64,000 nucleotides of DNA from Dicaeum eximium (Eukaryota; Chordata; Aves; Passeriformes; Dicaeidae): contig VWZP01008283.1 in the NCBI GenBank assembly GCA_013396995.1, positions 911,703-975,702 on the forward strand. Direction: 5' to 3'. The notes under the pieces were generated by a model, which saw nothing but the letters and a program-made list of their open reading frames with translations, did no database searches and was not told the origin of the DNA. Position 1 is the first letter of the stretch. Each line of letters opens with the position of its first letter. This document shows, one piece after another, positions 37,001 through 50,100 of the stretch. The position numbers and the translations under genes are program-made.

Positions 37001-40000
37001 TTTCAGAATAAATAAATAAAATGAAATGCTTCTCAGGCCATTGTTCAGCACAGAACATTTCATCCCAAATACTTTGGCAAAACCAGAGGAATCTGAAACA
37101 GGGTCATCTCCTGGAAAGTGTCAGGCTACTGAATTCACCTTTAATTAGAGAGCAGCATAACTTCCCTGCTTTACAGTGATAAATGGGGTGAGCTGAGGAC
37201 ACACCTCATTAGCAGCATCTACTTTGTCATATTAAATCAGGCCATTGTTCCAGTGCATGACAAGAACCAAGTCACTTACTTGGCAGACTTCAGCCTTCTG
37301 GAGGAGAAGGTTCCCAAAGTATTTGTGAATCTCCCTCATTATGTTTAAAATTTTCAAAAATACTTTTTAAATCCCATCATGACACGGAAAGAAGCAGTAA
37401 GTAGTGAATAATTTCAAAAATGCATAATTCTGATTGTCAGTATTTGGGCTTCTAAATTAGCCCCCAGTGATGTTAGTGAGGATAATAGCATAATCCATAA
37501 ATATATGGATTTTAGCTCTTTATACTGACTTGCCAGTTAACTTTGTATGCACGTGTCCTGCGGTGACAAACACTTTCATTCACTTACAAACACTGTGAAT
37601 GCAACTCTCAAAGGATTTTATAGAGCTACAATTCCTAATTCTTACCACAACCTAAATTTTTCTCTGTTCTAACTTTACCTTTTAAGGCACTCTGACCAGC
37701 CTTAGAAGTGATTAAAGCATATGACAAACTCCCAATGATGCTGATATCTGGTTTTGCATTTCATTAAAAAGAATCAAAATTCAAAATATCACAGGGCTGT
37801 GTAATCTCTTAAATATTGCCTGGCTAAGTTTTGCTCTTTTTAGCACAGAAGTGAGAACAGCAAAGTCCATTAACACCTGTACCCTTCAACCTTTTGCATC
37901 CAAAAATTAAGGGAGGGACACTTTCCTTCTTACTTCAGGAAGTTTCTCTCCACCACCCCTGACATGCATAACCCTGCTGATGTCATTACATGACATCAGG
38001 GTGGTTTCTGGCATTTTTTGGTGGGGTGCTCCCCTTCCAAATTGGAATGGTTGATCTTTCAAGTGACCCTGCATGGAAGCAGAGAAAGTTCTGGACAGAA
38101 GCAACGACTCAAGGAATGCAAACCTTACAAAGAAGACTTTTTAAAACAATGCCAATTTTAGCCCCACCCCATTTTGTAGGAGTATGAACGTCAAACCAGG
38201 CTATTGAAGGAAAAGAAAAGGCTCCCAGCAGCTGGGTAAAATGATGAGTGATTGAGAATGGGTTTGTAGATCATCTGCTGTTTTCTACTTAATGAAGCAT
38301 CTTACTGGTGCTGACAGTTCCCACTGAGTGAAAATGACATAATACAATTTTGCCAGCAGCATGGTGTTTAGCTAAGTTATGCTGTAGGAATGCACGAAAT
38401 GGTGAAGGAAACAGACGGAGGGGAGGCAGGGTTTGCCCTCCTGTAGCCAAGGAGGAGGTGGCCTGCTTGTAAATTCAACTCCAAAAAGACCAAATTCCCA
38501 AATGGAGTGACATCCTCCCCTCACAGCTTTCCCTGCTGAAGGCCAACACCTGCTACAGCCCAACAGGAAATAATACCTGCAATGGGTTCAAAAATGATCC
38601 CTACACCTTGGAGGAATGGGGGGTATGTCCCTAATACAAGGTGGGAATACTTCAGAGAAATGATGACAAGTCAGGTGGAACTTTCATCCCCTCTAAGGAT
38701 CAGGACACAAGAGCCCAGCAGGGAAAGCAGGAGAGCACCAGAGCTGTGCTGGATGTGTGGTGAAGCAGCTCTCTGATTCCCAGAATGCTGGGAAACAAAC
38801 CAGAATCACAGAATATCCTGAGCTGGAAGGAATCCACAAGGATCAATCAAGTCCAGCTCCTGGCCCTGCACAGGCTAGCCCAAAGAATCCCACCCTGTGC
38901 CTGGGAGCGTTGTCCAAACCCTTCTGGAAGTCTGGATATTTCTGGGTTTTCTTAATATACAGTTCTAGACTATCTGCAGAGGTTCTCTGAGTGAGCAGCA
39001 TGCAAAACTACTCTACTGTCATACATTTTTCACTGGTATTTCAAGCATTAGAAAGAAGAAAACAGAAAACATCCACGATGTACAGCAAGCCAACTCCAGG
39101 TTTTGCTAAAGCAAAGGCCAAGGTGGGTCTCCTGGAAAAAAAAAGCCACGAATCCCTGCTTATGGACAAGAACTTGGGCAGCTTGTCAAAGAGCGGCTCT
39201 TGCAGTCCCTGTGACCACAGGAGACATGCAAGGTGACACAGCAGGCTAAAAAATGCTGCAGGCACTGTCATTTGTTTCCTCAGAGGAGCTCAGCTGGATG
39301 AAGCACGTGTTTGCCAGTGAGGTCATGCCTTTCCCCTCAATTCCAGCTGGGACAACTGGGGAGCAAAAGAAGGTCAAGAGATTTGCCCCAGGTTCCCCCA
39401 TGAGTCAGTGGCTCTCATGGGATCAGGGTTCAGGAAGCTCCTGGCTCAACATTCCTTGGGCTAATAATCACCAGCCCAGACCTTCTGCTTTAGCCTCCTG
39501 CTCTCCCCTTGGCTAAACACAGATTGCATGGGGGAACTCTGTCAAAATAAAACCATTTCTTCTGGCAGGGGCTGTTTTTCAAACTCCTGGGAGTTTCTGA
39601 CTCCTTCTTAAGAACTTCATGCTGGTATCACTCAGGAATCCTCTTGAAGTCATGATGAAACTAAGCAATAACAATTAATAAAGCTGGTGGTTTTTTTAAT
39701 AAACAGAAGTAATTTGAATTACACAAGCTTACAAAAAAATTGCACAGATATAAAACTAGCTATTCCTCTTTTTTTTTTATTCTTGAACTTTACTTCCAGT
39801 TTTCTTTTCTTTGACTGCTATCAGCCACTTATAAAAGAAAATTATAAAAAAAAAAATCACTCTCTCTTTTAAATCTCCAGCCCAAAGGCAGTTTTTAATA
39901 TTTCTGGCTTAAAAGAGTTCTTCAGACTCAATGAAACAATAGTCTGGAGTGCAGCTTCTTCTCAGGAGCAGACATTAAAAAAAAAAAAAAAGCCCAAATC

Positions 40001-41069
40001 AGACATTCACCCACCAGTGCTGCAGACTTTACACAAAACAAACCTGTGCTGAGCTGGCTTGTTGTACCAGACTTGTGGGAGATCACAGACACATCACCCC
40101 TGTCAGACAGGCAATTCCCAGGCAAGGTTCTGCCCAGGCAATGTGGGCCAGGCAATCAGAGACCACCTGTCCACACTGACTGAAATAATCATTAAAAAGA
40201 TGTGGCCTTGGAGGGCCACACTGCACTAATTAATGGGGCATGTAGAAGAGAAATACTCATTTTAATGAAGAAGCAAGAGATGGTGACACCTATTTCACAC
40301 CTGTTCAACTCAGAGGAGCTCAGAAAGAACATAATACACAGCAGCTCATGGTAAATGAATGAACTCTGTGGGAGTACACAGTGCAAGGATGTAAAAGTTG
40401 CATTGTCTGCTGCACCAGAAGTCTCCCTCCACCAAAACCTACATTATTGGATTTGTATGATCTACCAGCCAAGGAGGAAAGCAATCCCTACAGACCCTGC
40501 AGTCTGGAGGCCCAGGCTGAACACTGAACTTCTTTTGGGATCATAAAATCAGAGATCACTTAGGTTGGTTGGAAAAGACCATTGAGCACAACCATAAACC
40601 TAACACTGCCAAATCCACCACTAAACCATGGCCACAACGTATTTTTTTGATAATGACTGCTGTGAAATATTAGGCAGAACACAGAGTTTTACAGTTTGCT
40701 TTAAGCACCACGTCTGCTGCAGGTGGAACGATAATATATTTTATATAACATTACAAGTTAATAAAAATATTGCTTGGCAAGCTAAGAATTTTTTATTCAA
40801 AATTTTAACCAGCAACCTTTTAGACGGCTGATGTTTGCTTTTTGAGGCATCAGCTTAATTTTCTGCCCCACCTTCAGCTCTTGTGAAGGCTTAGCTTTGT
40901 CTGCCCACCTTTTCTCTTAATCAAAAGGGGTATGCTCATGAAGGCTTAATTTGAGAGCTTTTGCAAGCAGAAGTTAAGACAGAACTTTGAAAAAAGGTTC
41001 AAAGAGGAGGAATCAAGCAATTTTCCTGATGTATGTCAGCAGGGAAGACTTGGATGAGTGTACTCGCTG

Positions 41070-41100
<31 letters not shown>

Positions 41101-44100
41101 AAGCAAATCTGCCTAATTATGATTACCTGGTTATTTGCCTAAACTTCATCTGTCATGAAGGAAACACAATATGAGACTCACAACCTCCACTGTTTTTATC
41201 ATGTGGCTGTGAGACTCTGTGCCCTTGGCAATGTATCCCCCTTGAAATGAAAGGCTCCAGGAGATTTGTAGCTGTCAGGTCTGAAGCTTGTCTTTATCTG
41301 CTTTATCTTGACAGCCTTGAAATCAAAGGGCTGCATGTTCAGTAGAACATGGCAAAGAAAAGATTGCTGTATTTAGTTACTTTTGAGTGTACACAAAATG
41401 AGCACATGTGGTAAAACAAGGAGTGGGAGGATTTTTTGACTCTTCCATGGACATCAAAAGACTCCTTTAAGTATCACACATGTTGCTCTCGGTTTCATTT
41501 GTTACTGAAGAACTCAGAGTTTGCTGTAAGTTAGACACTGTATTCCTTCCTCGGTGGCCTGCAGCTCAAACACAGCTCAGCTCTGAGTAAACAGCTCCAA
41601 TCCACTCAGAGTTCATGATATTCTGATGTATTTCACTGAACCACACGAGTAGAGATGCCAGGAGGCAATACCTCATGTCTAAAATGCCTTTTTTACAGAA
41701 AATGATGCTCTCTAATACATTTTGCTGATGGTGCTCATGACACTTTTGTCCTCAGTGGTGACACAGGCCACAGAATGATGCCATGCTGGAAAAGGTTTGG
41801 TATCAAACTCGTCAATATATGAAAAAAATTATTGGCTGTGAGGGCGGTGAGGCCCTGGCACAGAAAAGTTGTGGCTGCCCCATCCCTGGAAGTGTCCAAG
41901 GCCAGCTTGAAGCAACCTGGAATAGTGGAAGGTGTCCCTGCCCATGGCAGGGGGTGGGACTGGATCATTTTTAAGGCCCCTTCCAACCCAAACCACTCCA
42001 TGATTTTCTAGCTTTAGTTTCTGTGCAGTCCCTTGGTTTCAGGCATTACACAGCCCAGCTGTGGAGGATGTTGTGATAACTCCTCACAACCACAGAAGAT
42101 GATGCTGAGCAGAGACCTTGGAAAGGCATCCTGTGCATCCCTCTGCCCTGGGGTAGGATCAGCATCCCCTGAGGCACAGCTGCTTTAGCCAGATGGCTCC
42201 TGTGAACCTCCAGAGTCGGAGCCTCCCCAAGCACTTCAGTCCTGCCCTCAACTGTCCTGCTTAGATGATTTTGGCTAATGCTTAAAGCAAATCTCCCCTG
42301 CTGCAATTTCAGGCCATTACCCCTTGTGCTGTCCCAGGTGGACATGGGGAATGATTAATTATGCAAATTTTTGCAGCAATTTTAAAAACATATTTGAAGG
42401 CTGCTTTTATCCCACCCTTTGGCCTTCCCTCCCCAAAAGTCACATGTGAAAGATAAAAGGAAACTAATGAACAAAGGTTTAATTAGTTCCACGCTGCAAT
42501 GCTAAAGCTATAGCCTAAAAATAAAATACTTGGAAAGAACATCAGCAAACCATATTACTCAGGAGGACAGAAGGAGTAAGTGCATGCCAGAGTGTTTGTG
42601 TAACAGAGGAGTAGGAACATTGCAAAAGGTCAAATGAACATTATCACTGAGAAAAAAGGCTGTATTGCCTCTTTTTTAAAAAGAAGTTTTCTCAAGATTG
42701 ATGGAAAGAACAAAGATAAGTATAATTTAAGCTGTTAGACCCATGTAACTCCCACTGAGCTGAACTGGAGCTTTGCCTGCTTGAAGGCTGCAGGAAGGAT
42801 GCTTTTGTATTTAAAGACTAGATCAAAACTCAGGAGACTCTAGATCAAAACTCAGGTTTAATTCTTGGCTTTCCCTGGGATTCCCTTTGTGATTTGGGGA
42901 AATTTCCTATTGATACAACAAGCAGTAGCTCTACTCGAGGATGTTATAACTCTTCTCATTTTGCTTTTGTAGATGGCAAACTGTTTAGGGTGGTGGTATG
43001 GCTGTGCCAAAGCACAGTGTGACTCCAGCACAAACTTCTGACCATGACTGTACCTCAAAACACAGCACCAGGCTGCAAAACATGGACACATCCCATCACA
43101 AAATATGTCAAATGTAATTCCAACTGATTGACTGGGCCTGTTGCTGATGCTGCATCATGCTGATCTTCACTTGTTTGTAATTCAGCACTGTCAAAGTAAC
43201 AAATCTCTGATCCAAAAGTCCAGAGCATAGAGTGCAAATCTCATTGGTTTTGCTTCCTGAGGGTTATTTTAATAAGAGATACAAGGAGAAGCAATGTAGT
43301 GCTGCCCTATGAAAAACACTAAATAACTGTTGATATTATGAATAATCTCAGGCTCTTTAATGCTCTCCTCCACACGTCCCCAAGAGGTAGGGAAGTGCAT
43401 GAAGCAAGCAAACATAACTTTTTGCAGGCAATTGGCTGCTGATAACAAAGGTTTGGAGAATGCCTACATACTGTGCCTAAGCTCAGACAGCTCTGCAGAG
43501 CTGTGGAGGTGTAGCTGAAGGAGCTGCTAGAAGTAAAAAAAAGGCACCCATACGCCACAAGATAGTGAGGAACTGATGACTTCAGGCAAGAATCCAGGGG
43601 GTTATTTTTGAGAAAATGAAGCTACTGCTGTCCCAACTGACAGCAGCATGTCCCCTGCTAGAAAATAACCAGATATGGATTTACTGTTGGTGGCTGGATG
43701 TCTTGGCAGGCTGTGATTCCAAAATAACATTTATGGTGTTAGAACCACTCCCCTGTATTCTGAAGAGAAACTGGATTATCACATTCAAAGTTACAAGGTT
43801 TCTTTCTGGTTTTTTTTGTTGCATAATCCTATTTTTTTCCATTTGACATTGGAGAAAAGCTATTACTGATTTTCCTACATACAAGTAGGACAAGATTCAG
43901 GTCCTACCTTATCAAAGTTTATATAAAGATCTCCACCTCTTATTGCCAGCTAATCAGTTGTACCAAGAATTTGGCTGCATCTATTCCTTCCTGTGCTCTC
44001 CTTTACAGGCTTGTTGAGGCTTTGCCTGTTGCTGCTCATTCATTCTCTCCCCCTCAAAAACCACTGGTCAAAATCCATCTATTTTATCTGAAAGAAATGA

Positions 44101-47100
44101 AACAAATGTCTCACAGGTGATGTGGCAGAAACCCTGGCAACAGAAGCAGCAGGTTTGCTCTGCTGCAAAGCAAAGCTGCTTTTTGGCTTCCTGTGCACCA
44201 ATCCAACCTGAGCCCCCGGGCTGTGCATCCTCCTGTTGGGTTGAGCTGCAGTTCAATTTACTTTGGTTGCCTTCCAGAGAAAGAATCTGAGCCTGGAAAA
44301 TGCTCTTGGATCCTTCAGGGGGGAAGCAAGAGTGTTCAGAGCCCCTGTAAGGCACAGTGGGGACACTCTGAGGATCAAGTCCATGCTAAAGATGCTGCAT
44401 CTGCTCCCCATGCACAAAACCCACTGAGAGTGGATCTGCTTCACCCTGTGGCTCACCTTGACCTTCCAGCTGAGAGAAAAGAACATCTCGGGCTCAGAGC
44501 AACCCCTCTGACTGAGGAACTGAGCCACTGTAAAATTAAAGGTACACCCTGCCCACAGGACAGGGGGAACTTGGAGATTTCTGGATTGCAGGAAGAAATT
44601 GGTCTCCAAATAAAATACAGCAAGGTTTTCCCCAAAGTGCTTAACTAAAGGGTATCCATGCCACACTTTTATTTTTCATCCTTTTTTGACTTTTGATTTA
44701 ATTGAAGTACTCAAGCAATTTTAGCTGTGTTTTCTTCTCAGCTTCTCCCACTTCAGGCCACACACACAAAGATCATTCTGTGACTTGACACCCCTCCTTT
44801 CTTAAAAACTTCTGGTGAGGAGGAAAAAAAAAAAGAGGATGTTATTTTAAACAGCCTCAAACTAGAGGTTTTATGTCCATTAGGGTACTTATTTATTCAT
44901 TTCAATTCATGCCTTTTTTACATTGAAAATTATAGTTTTTAGAGATTCCTGTAAATGCCTAGGTATGAAAATGGCCTTTCTCCAAAATGTGCTTCTAGAT
45001 CACTATAAATAATTCACTTTTGCTTATATTTTCTCTGCGTGGAATTCAAGGTAACAATGTGAATGTTTGCTGCTCATCCCTATCTTTACTGATCTGAGTT
45101 CTTTCATTTTTAATCTACCTAAAAATGTATTTACTGCTGATAAAATGGCAGGAAAGACATTGCTGTCCTCTTCACACACCAGAACCACCAAGAGGGCTCC
45201 TCACCCAACCCCACCCACTGACCCTCAGCAGAGACATCACTTCTGCGTGCAAGGGACACCAGCAGTGTCCCCAGCACTCTGGCTTTGAAGACAGGCAAAG
45301 TTTGCCATTTCACCCATCCCAGGTTTGTGATGGCTCATTCACAGCATCCACATCCACACCTCATGTCAATCTGTCTTTCTACACTGCTATAGCTCCCTCT
45401 AAATGCACTGAATTAGTGATTTCAGAAGACTTTTTCTTTTGTTGTGACATTATTGCTTACTAAAATAAAATTTCTGCTTTGGGGACTCATCCTGCCACAG
45501 TATTTCATGTTTTCATGCAATGCCGGATCCCTCCTCCAGCCACTACTGACGCAATTCCTCAGCAGAGCTATATGAGGAGCGGGGTTAGGATCACTTGTCA
45601 CTGAAGAGCCAGGTAATTTTCCATCCCTGGTGACCTCTGTTCCCTCAGCCATATGTATAAGGCACTCAGATCTCAGGCTCTACCTGCAAGGTCCTTGAAA
45701 ATGGAACCACTGCAACAATACTCCCAAAGCAAACTTTAGTTTGGTTTGGCACGAGGAACAAGGCAATTCAGCAGCTGGCTCTCTGTGAAAGTTCTCCTTT
45801 CCTTGTTATTTCCTTCCAAGAATATTTGGAAAAAAAAAAAAAGAAAAAAAAAAAGAACATTCTCCACTTTCAAATTGCTGTTCACTCCCCAAAGTGAACA
45901 GCCCTTACAGCAAATGTATTTCCAGCAAACACAGTTCACAAAACATCAGTAAATTAAACATGATCAAGATGGCAGCAGTCTCTCTGAAGCGATATATCAA
46001 GACAGAAGTAATATCCCAGAACACAAGCTTTTTTCTGTCACTAATTCTATCTTAAACCCATCTGAAGGGTACATGCAAGGCTACAAACTGAATTGCTGTC
46101 CACTGAGGTGGAAAGTGAAACACTAAACAGGTTTTGTGTGTGATCAAACCTTTATCACCTAAATACTATTTCACTTCTTACAGGATTCATGAAGGTGGAA
46201 TTTCCGTACACTTACAGAGATACTGGAATTATGCTGGGTTTTTGCCAAAAAGCTTTTCTCTGCAGGTAATACAAGGCAAAAAGCTTCTTAACAGCAGCGC
46301 ATGCAACAAGCTGAAAAATGTGACTTATTTTCCAATAAGTAAGTGCATGCAAATTACAACAGATGGGCCAAAAGCTTTCTCAGAAGGGCCATGCACTGAC
46401 ATCTCTGGGCAGTAGCAGCAGCCTTTGAATTTTCACTTCAACTGCTGCTTAGGAAGGCCACTGTCAGGGAGGAAACACCTACTGTGCGCCTTCCCCTGCC
46501 TTCTGATCCCTTATTAGTTAACCCTGAAGTGCATATGTACACAGCCCTAATCCCCAGGCGGGGCTGCGGGCCGGGGGGAAATCTGGAATTAATTGCGGGG
46601 TATTTTGGTTCCTAATGCAGCTGTTGTGAGTGTTTGGCTTGGCAGGGGAACAGAAAAGGCACTGCATACCGATTTCGTGAGCCACCGTAAAAGCTGCGTG
46701 GAGGCCGTCGTCTTCAATCACCGCGCAGCTGCGCTCGGGGGAGCAGATGGTCCCAACGTCTGCCATTCCCAGCGTATCACAGGAATGATGCCCACACAAA
46801 TCCTAACAGGGGAAGGGGAAAAGAAAAAAGAATTAAAAAAAAAAAATCGTTACAACGGATTTTTTACACCCAGCGGTAACAACCTGTTAAAGGCGCCTTT
46901 GCCCATGGTGGGACCCGGATGAAAATATCAGTGTAAAGTTCCAGGTAAAGATGTTAAAAGCACAGCAAGCCAATCCCTGGTAAGGTCAGTCAGAGTATTT
47001 TCATGGACTTTAGTGGGTTTTGGATACGTTCTGCAGCTAACTGTTGTTAGTTAAATTTGTATTCCTGTGATGCTTACACTTGCATTAATGTAGGCACTGA

Positions 47101-50100
47101 AAATATGATGTGGAAACATTTCCTCATTGACAATAAAAACAGAAAATTCTCCTTATTTATAGAAGGTAAACCAAGACCCAGAGAAAGCTCCAGCTTCCTG
47201 ATCAGTCCTTGAAACAGAGATCACATTTCTTTTCTGAAGTCAATCCTACACTCTAACTTAACAGAAATGAGGTTGTTACATGTGAAACCTCATTCCACAT
47301 CTGTCAAGCAGTACAATTAACAGTGTGTTACCCAATAATATACCAAGTATTCAGCAATTCTCAGAGATTGCTGAGAGTCAGTGATATGAGAGAGTGCAAA
47401 ACCCCAACAACTTAACCACTTCTCCCACATGTAGATATGGGGTGTCTCTGAAAAGCATGCAGGTAGCATCAGGTTTTGTCTTTCAGCTTTGGTCAGACAT
47501 TGTGTTTTTATCACCAGCAGTAGTTGCTCCATGCTTCTTCTGAAGCAGAGGGAAGAATATTAGTGTGAATGTGCACATATGCACATTTTTTGGGTGAGAA
47601 GGAAAAGTAGGGGTCATGCTATTTGGAACACTTCAACATTTCATTGTGGTTGAATAAAATTGTCATTTTCAAGGCATGACAAATGTTATTATCAAAATGA
47701 TCAAAGAGCACTTTTCCCCCTTCATTTTCAAGATTCTCTTCTTCAGATCTCTTTCTACAAGGGCTTCCTTTTATGGAGCCTTTCATAATTAATCCATCTG
47801 AGTAAGAGACACCATGTAGGAGGCTTCAAAGCAGCAGTGTTCACTGATTATGACAGGTTAGGCAAACCTGGAAAAGCACAGGACTGAAGTCCCACTGAAG
47901 TCAAAGAAAACCCCATTGAGTGCACAGATACTGTGACAGAGCATCTCTTTACAAACACCAAGAAAAAAAAAAAGGAAAAAGGTTTTTTTTTTTCCTCAAC
48001 AAAGAAATTTTTCAAGCTAAAAATACAAAGCAATATTACACATATGGAGAAGAAATTTCAGGCTCAGTTCTGGCTTCCAGAAAACTATCAGTGGGACAGG
48101 AAGACACAGTCTTAAGCTTGATGTTTAGGTTGGACATTAAGAAGAATTTCTTCACAGAGAGGGTGATTAGATATTGGAAGGGTGATTAGATATGGGAAGG
48201 GGCTGCCCAGTGAGGTGGTGGAGTCACCATCCCTGGAGGTGTTTAAGGACAGACTGGATGTGGCACTCAGTGCCATGGTCTGCACAAGGTGGTGGTCACT
48301 CACAGGCTGGACTCAATGACCTCAGAGTGCATTTCCAACATGACTGATCCTGTGATTCTGTGATAGAGCAATGTGACCTGAATCCACACCAGCAGCTGAA
48401 CTGAAATTCTCACACAAGTACCGAAAAGCACGTAAATCAGACAGAAAGCAGCTTACTGGAGGAGGGCTAGACAGGCTGAGAGTGCCAAGAGTATAAACTG
48501 CATTAATTCAGGCTTTGTCTCTGCATGCAGATTCTATGTCACTCAGTCTTTTCTTGTATTTGGGTGTGATTATTACACAGGTACTGACACCAGTGCTGCT
48601 CCCAGCGTGGCACAATGGTATCAGCACCCAGATGCCTCATGCCAGTCAGGATTTGCTCCCATTTGCACACAAGAAGCAGCTACTCTGGGAATTTACACCA
48701 GCAGGCACAGCTGGGCTTCACAATGATTCACCAGGTTAATGACACAAATGTAACCAAAAAAATATAACTCTTCTAAGCAGGCAATCTTGTAAACTTCCGT
48801 AGAGCTAATTCTGATGGGATGCGTGGAGCAGGGAACATCAGCCCAGAGATGTTACCATAATGTCACCTCAGCACTTCAGAAGCTGTGCACAGGACTGCAT
48901 TACAATGTCTTCCTTAGATATCAGGAATATCCTAGAAAACCCCACAGCAGGAACGGCATGATTCTGCACACTGCTTATCACCTAGCCCCTCCAATTCCCC
49001 ACGGACAGCTGGCAAACAGGCGTCCTCAGATGCTGTAGGACCAGCCATCCCCAGAAAGGAGCAGAGTGCCCACCCTGGGGTCAGAAAGTGGTGGGCAGTG
49101 CTCCAGCAAAGCCCTGGTCCCTCAGTAGCCCCGTGGCCAGCTCCCTGTGGCCCCCCAGCAGTCGGTGTGGGAGTCCTGCAGCCGCCGCCAAATCCCAGCT
49201 GGGAAGCAGCAGAGGGGCTTGTAAAGGATTTTGGAAACAAGGACAGGAAATATTTTCTGGCATCAGCTTGTTTGTAAGAAGCTGTTATGGGGATGTCTGT
49301 GGGTTGCCCATCTGCTGCTAGAGCAGGGCATGCCATGGCTGTGCTTTGAGCAGAGCATGGATTGAGCAGCCTGGTTTTCCCTGCCAATTCCAGCCCTCAG
49401 TGACTGCCTGAGGATGCTCATATGCAGCTAAGGCTGACATTATCAATAATCATTTAGGCAGATTACTGAGGGCTCCTCTATGTTGTCATTGCCTCATTGA
49501 CTTCTTTACTACTCCTGCCTCTGCATGACTGGAACTGGAATATACTTCTGTTCACAGCACATACTAAAAACAGAACTGCAGCCTATCAAGTGGCATCTCT
49601 GAGACAAATATTCCAAAAAATTTGCTTTTGGGTCAATACACCAACACCAGCTTCCAAACAACTTGGCTGCAAGTGATGTTACTGAAAATCATGCCTGCTT
49701 AGCCATCACACACTGGCTATGGATTATTAATTACCAGAATCAATAGTTATATTTGTTTTTTGTTTTCTTGGGCAGTCCTGGAAAGCAGTGTACTACTTTC
49801 ATGAAGTAAACTTTCCAGGAGTACAGTAGAAGGTTTTATTTCCCTGGAAAATACTGTAATTTTTTTGTTAAAAACAGGCTTCAATGTAATGATGCAATCT
49901 TAAAAAATCTGTGTGGGTAGCCTCAAATTTTCATACTCCAGCTAAAGCACGAGGAAAGAGGGGACTTGCGATACATAAAATCAGTTTCCAATGATTATTT
50001 CACTCTGGGCTTTTTTTGCTTCTATTAGAAAGTTAATCAGCTACTCAGATCTGGATGCTCTATTGTCTTGAAAGAGTGGCAGAAGCGTTGAAGAATGTTT

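Larger units (their letters stand above)
35449..46669 (-). other. ADAMTS5: ADAMTS5 intron 2, with CR1 and MIR remnants
   Basis: 11.2-kb GT-AG intron, phase 1, falling inside the HEIGH zinc motif. It holds most of the interspersed repeats of the gene: CR1 fragments at 38801-38940, 40541-40632, 41840-42010 and about 42160-42420, a MIR-like remnant at 39345-39455, and poly-A or poly-T tracts at about 39975-39989, 41070-41096 and 45830-45855. I see no open reading frame with recognisable protein similarity. Confidence 0.92.

Noticed and set aside
47570..47590. Short palindrome around GTGCACATATGCAC
   Set aside because: Arms of only about 7 bp, common by chance in AT-rich DNA.
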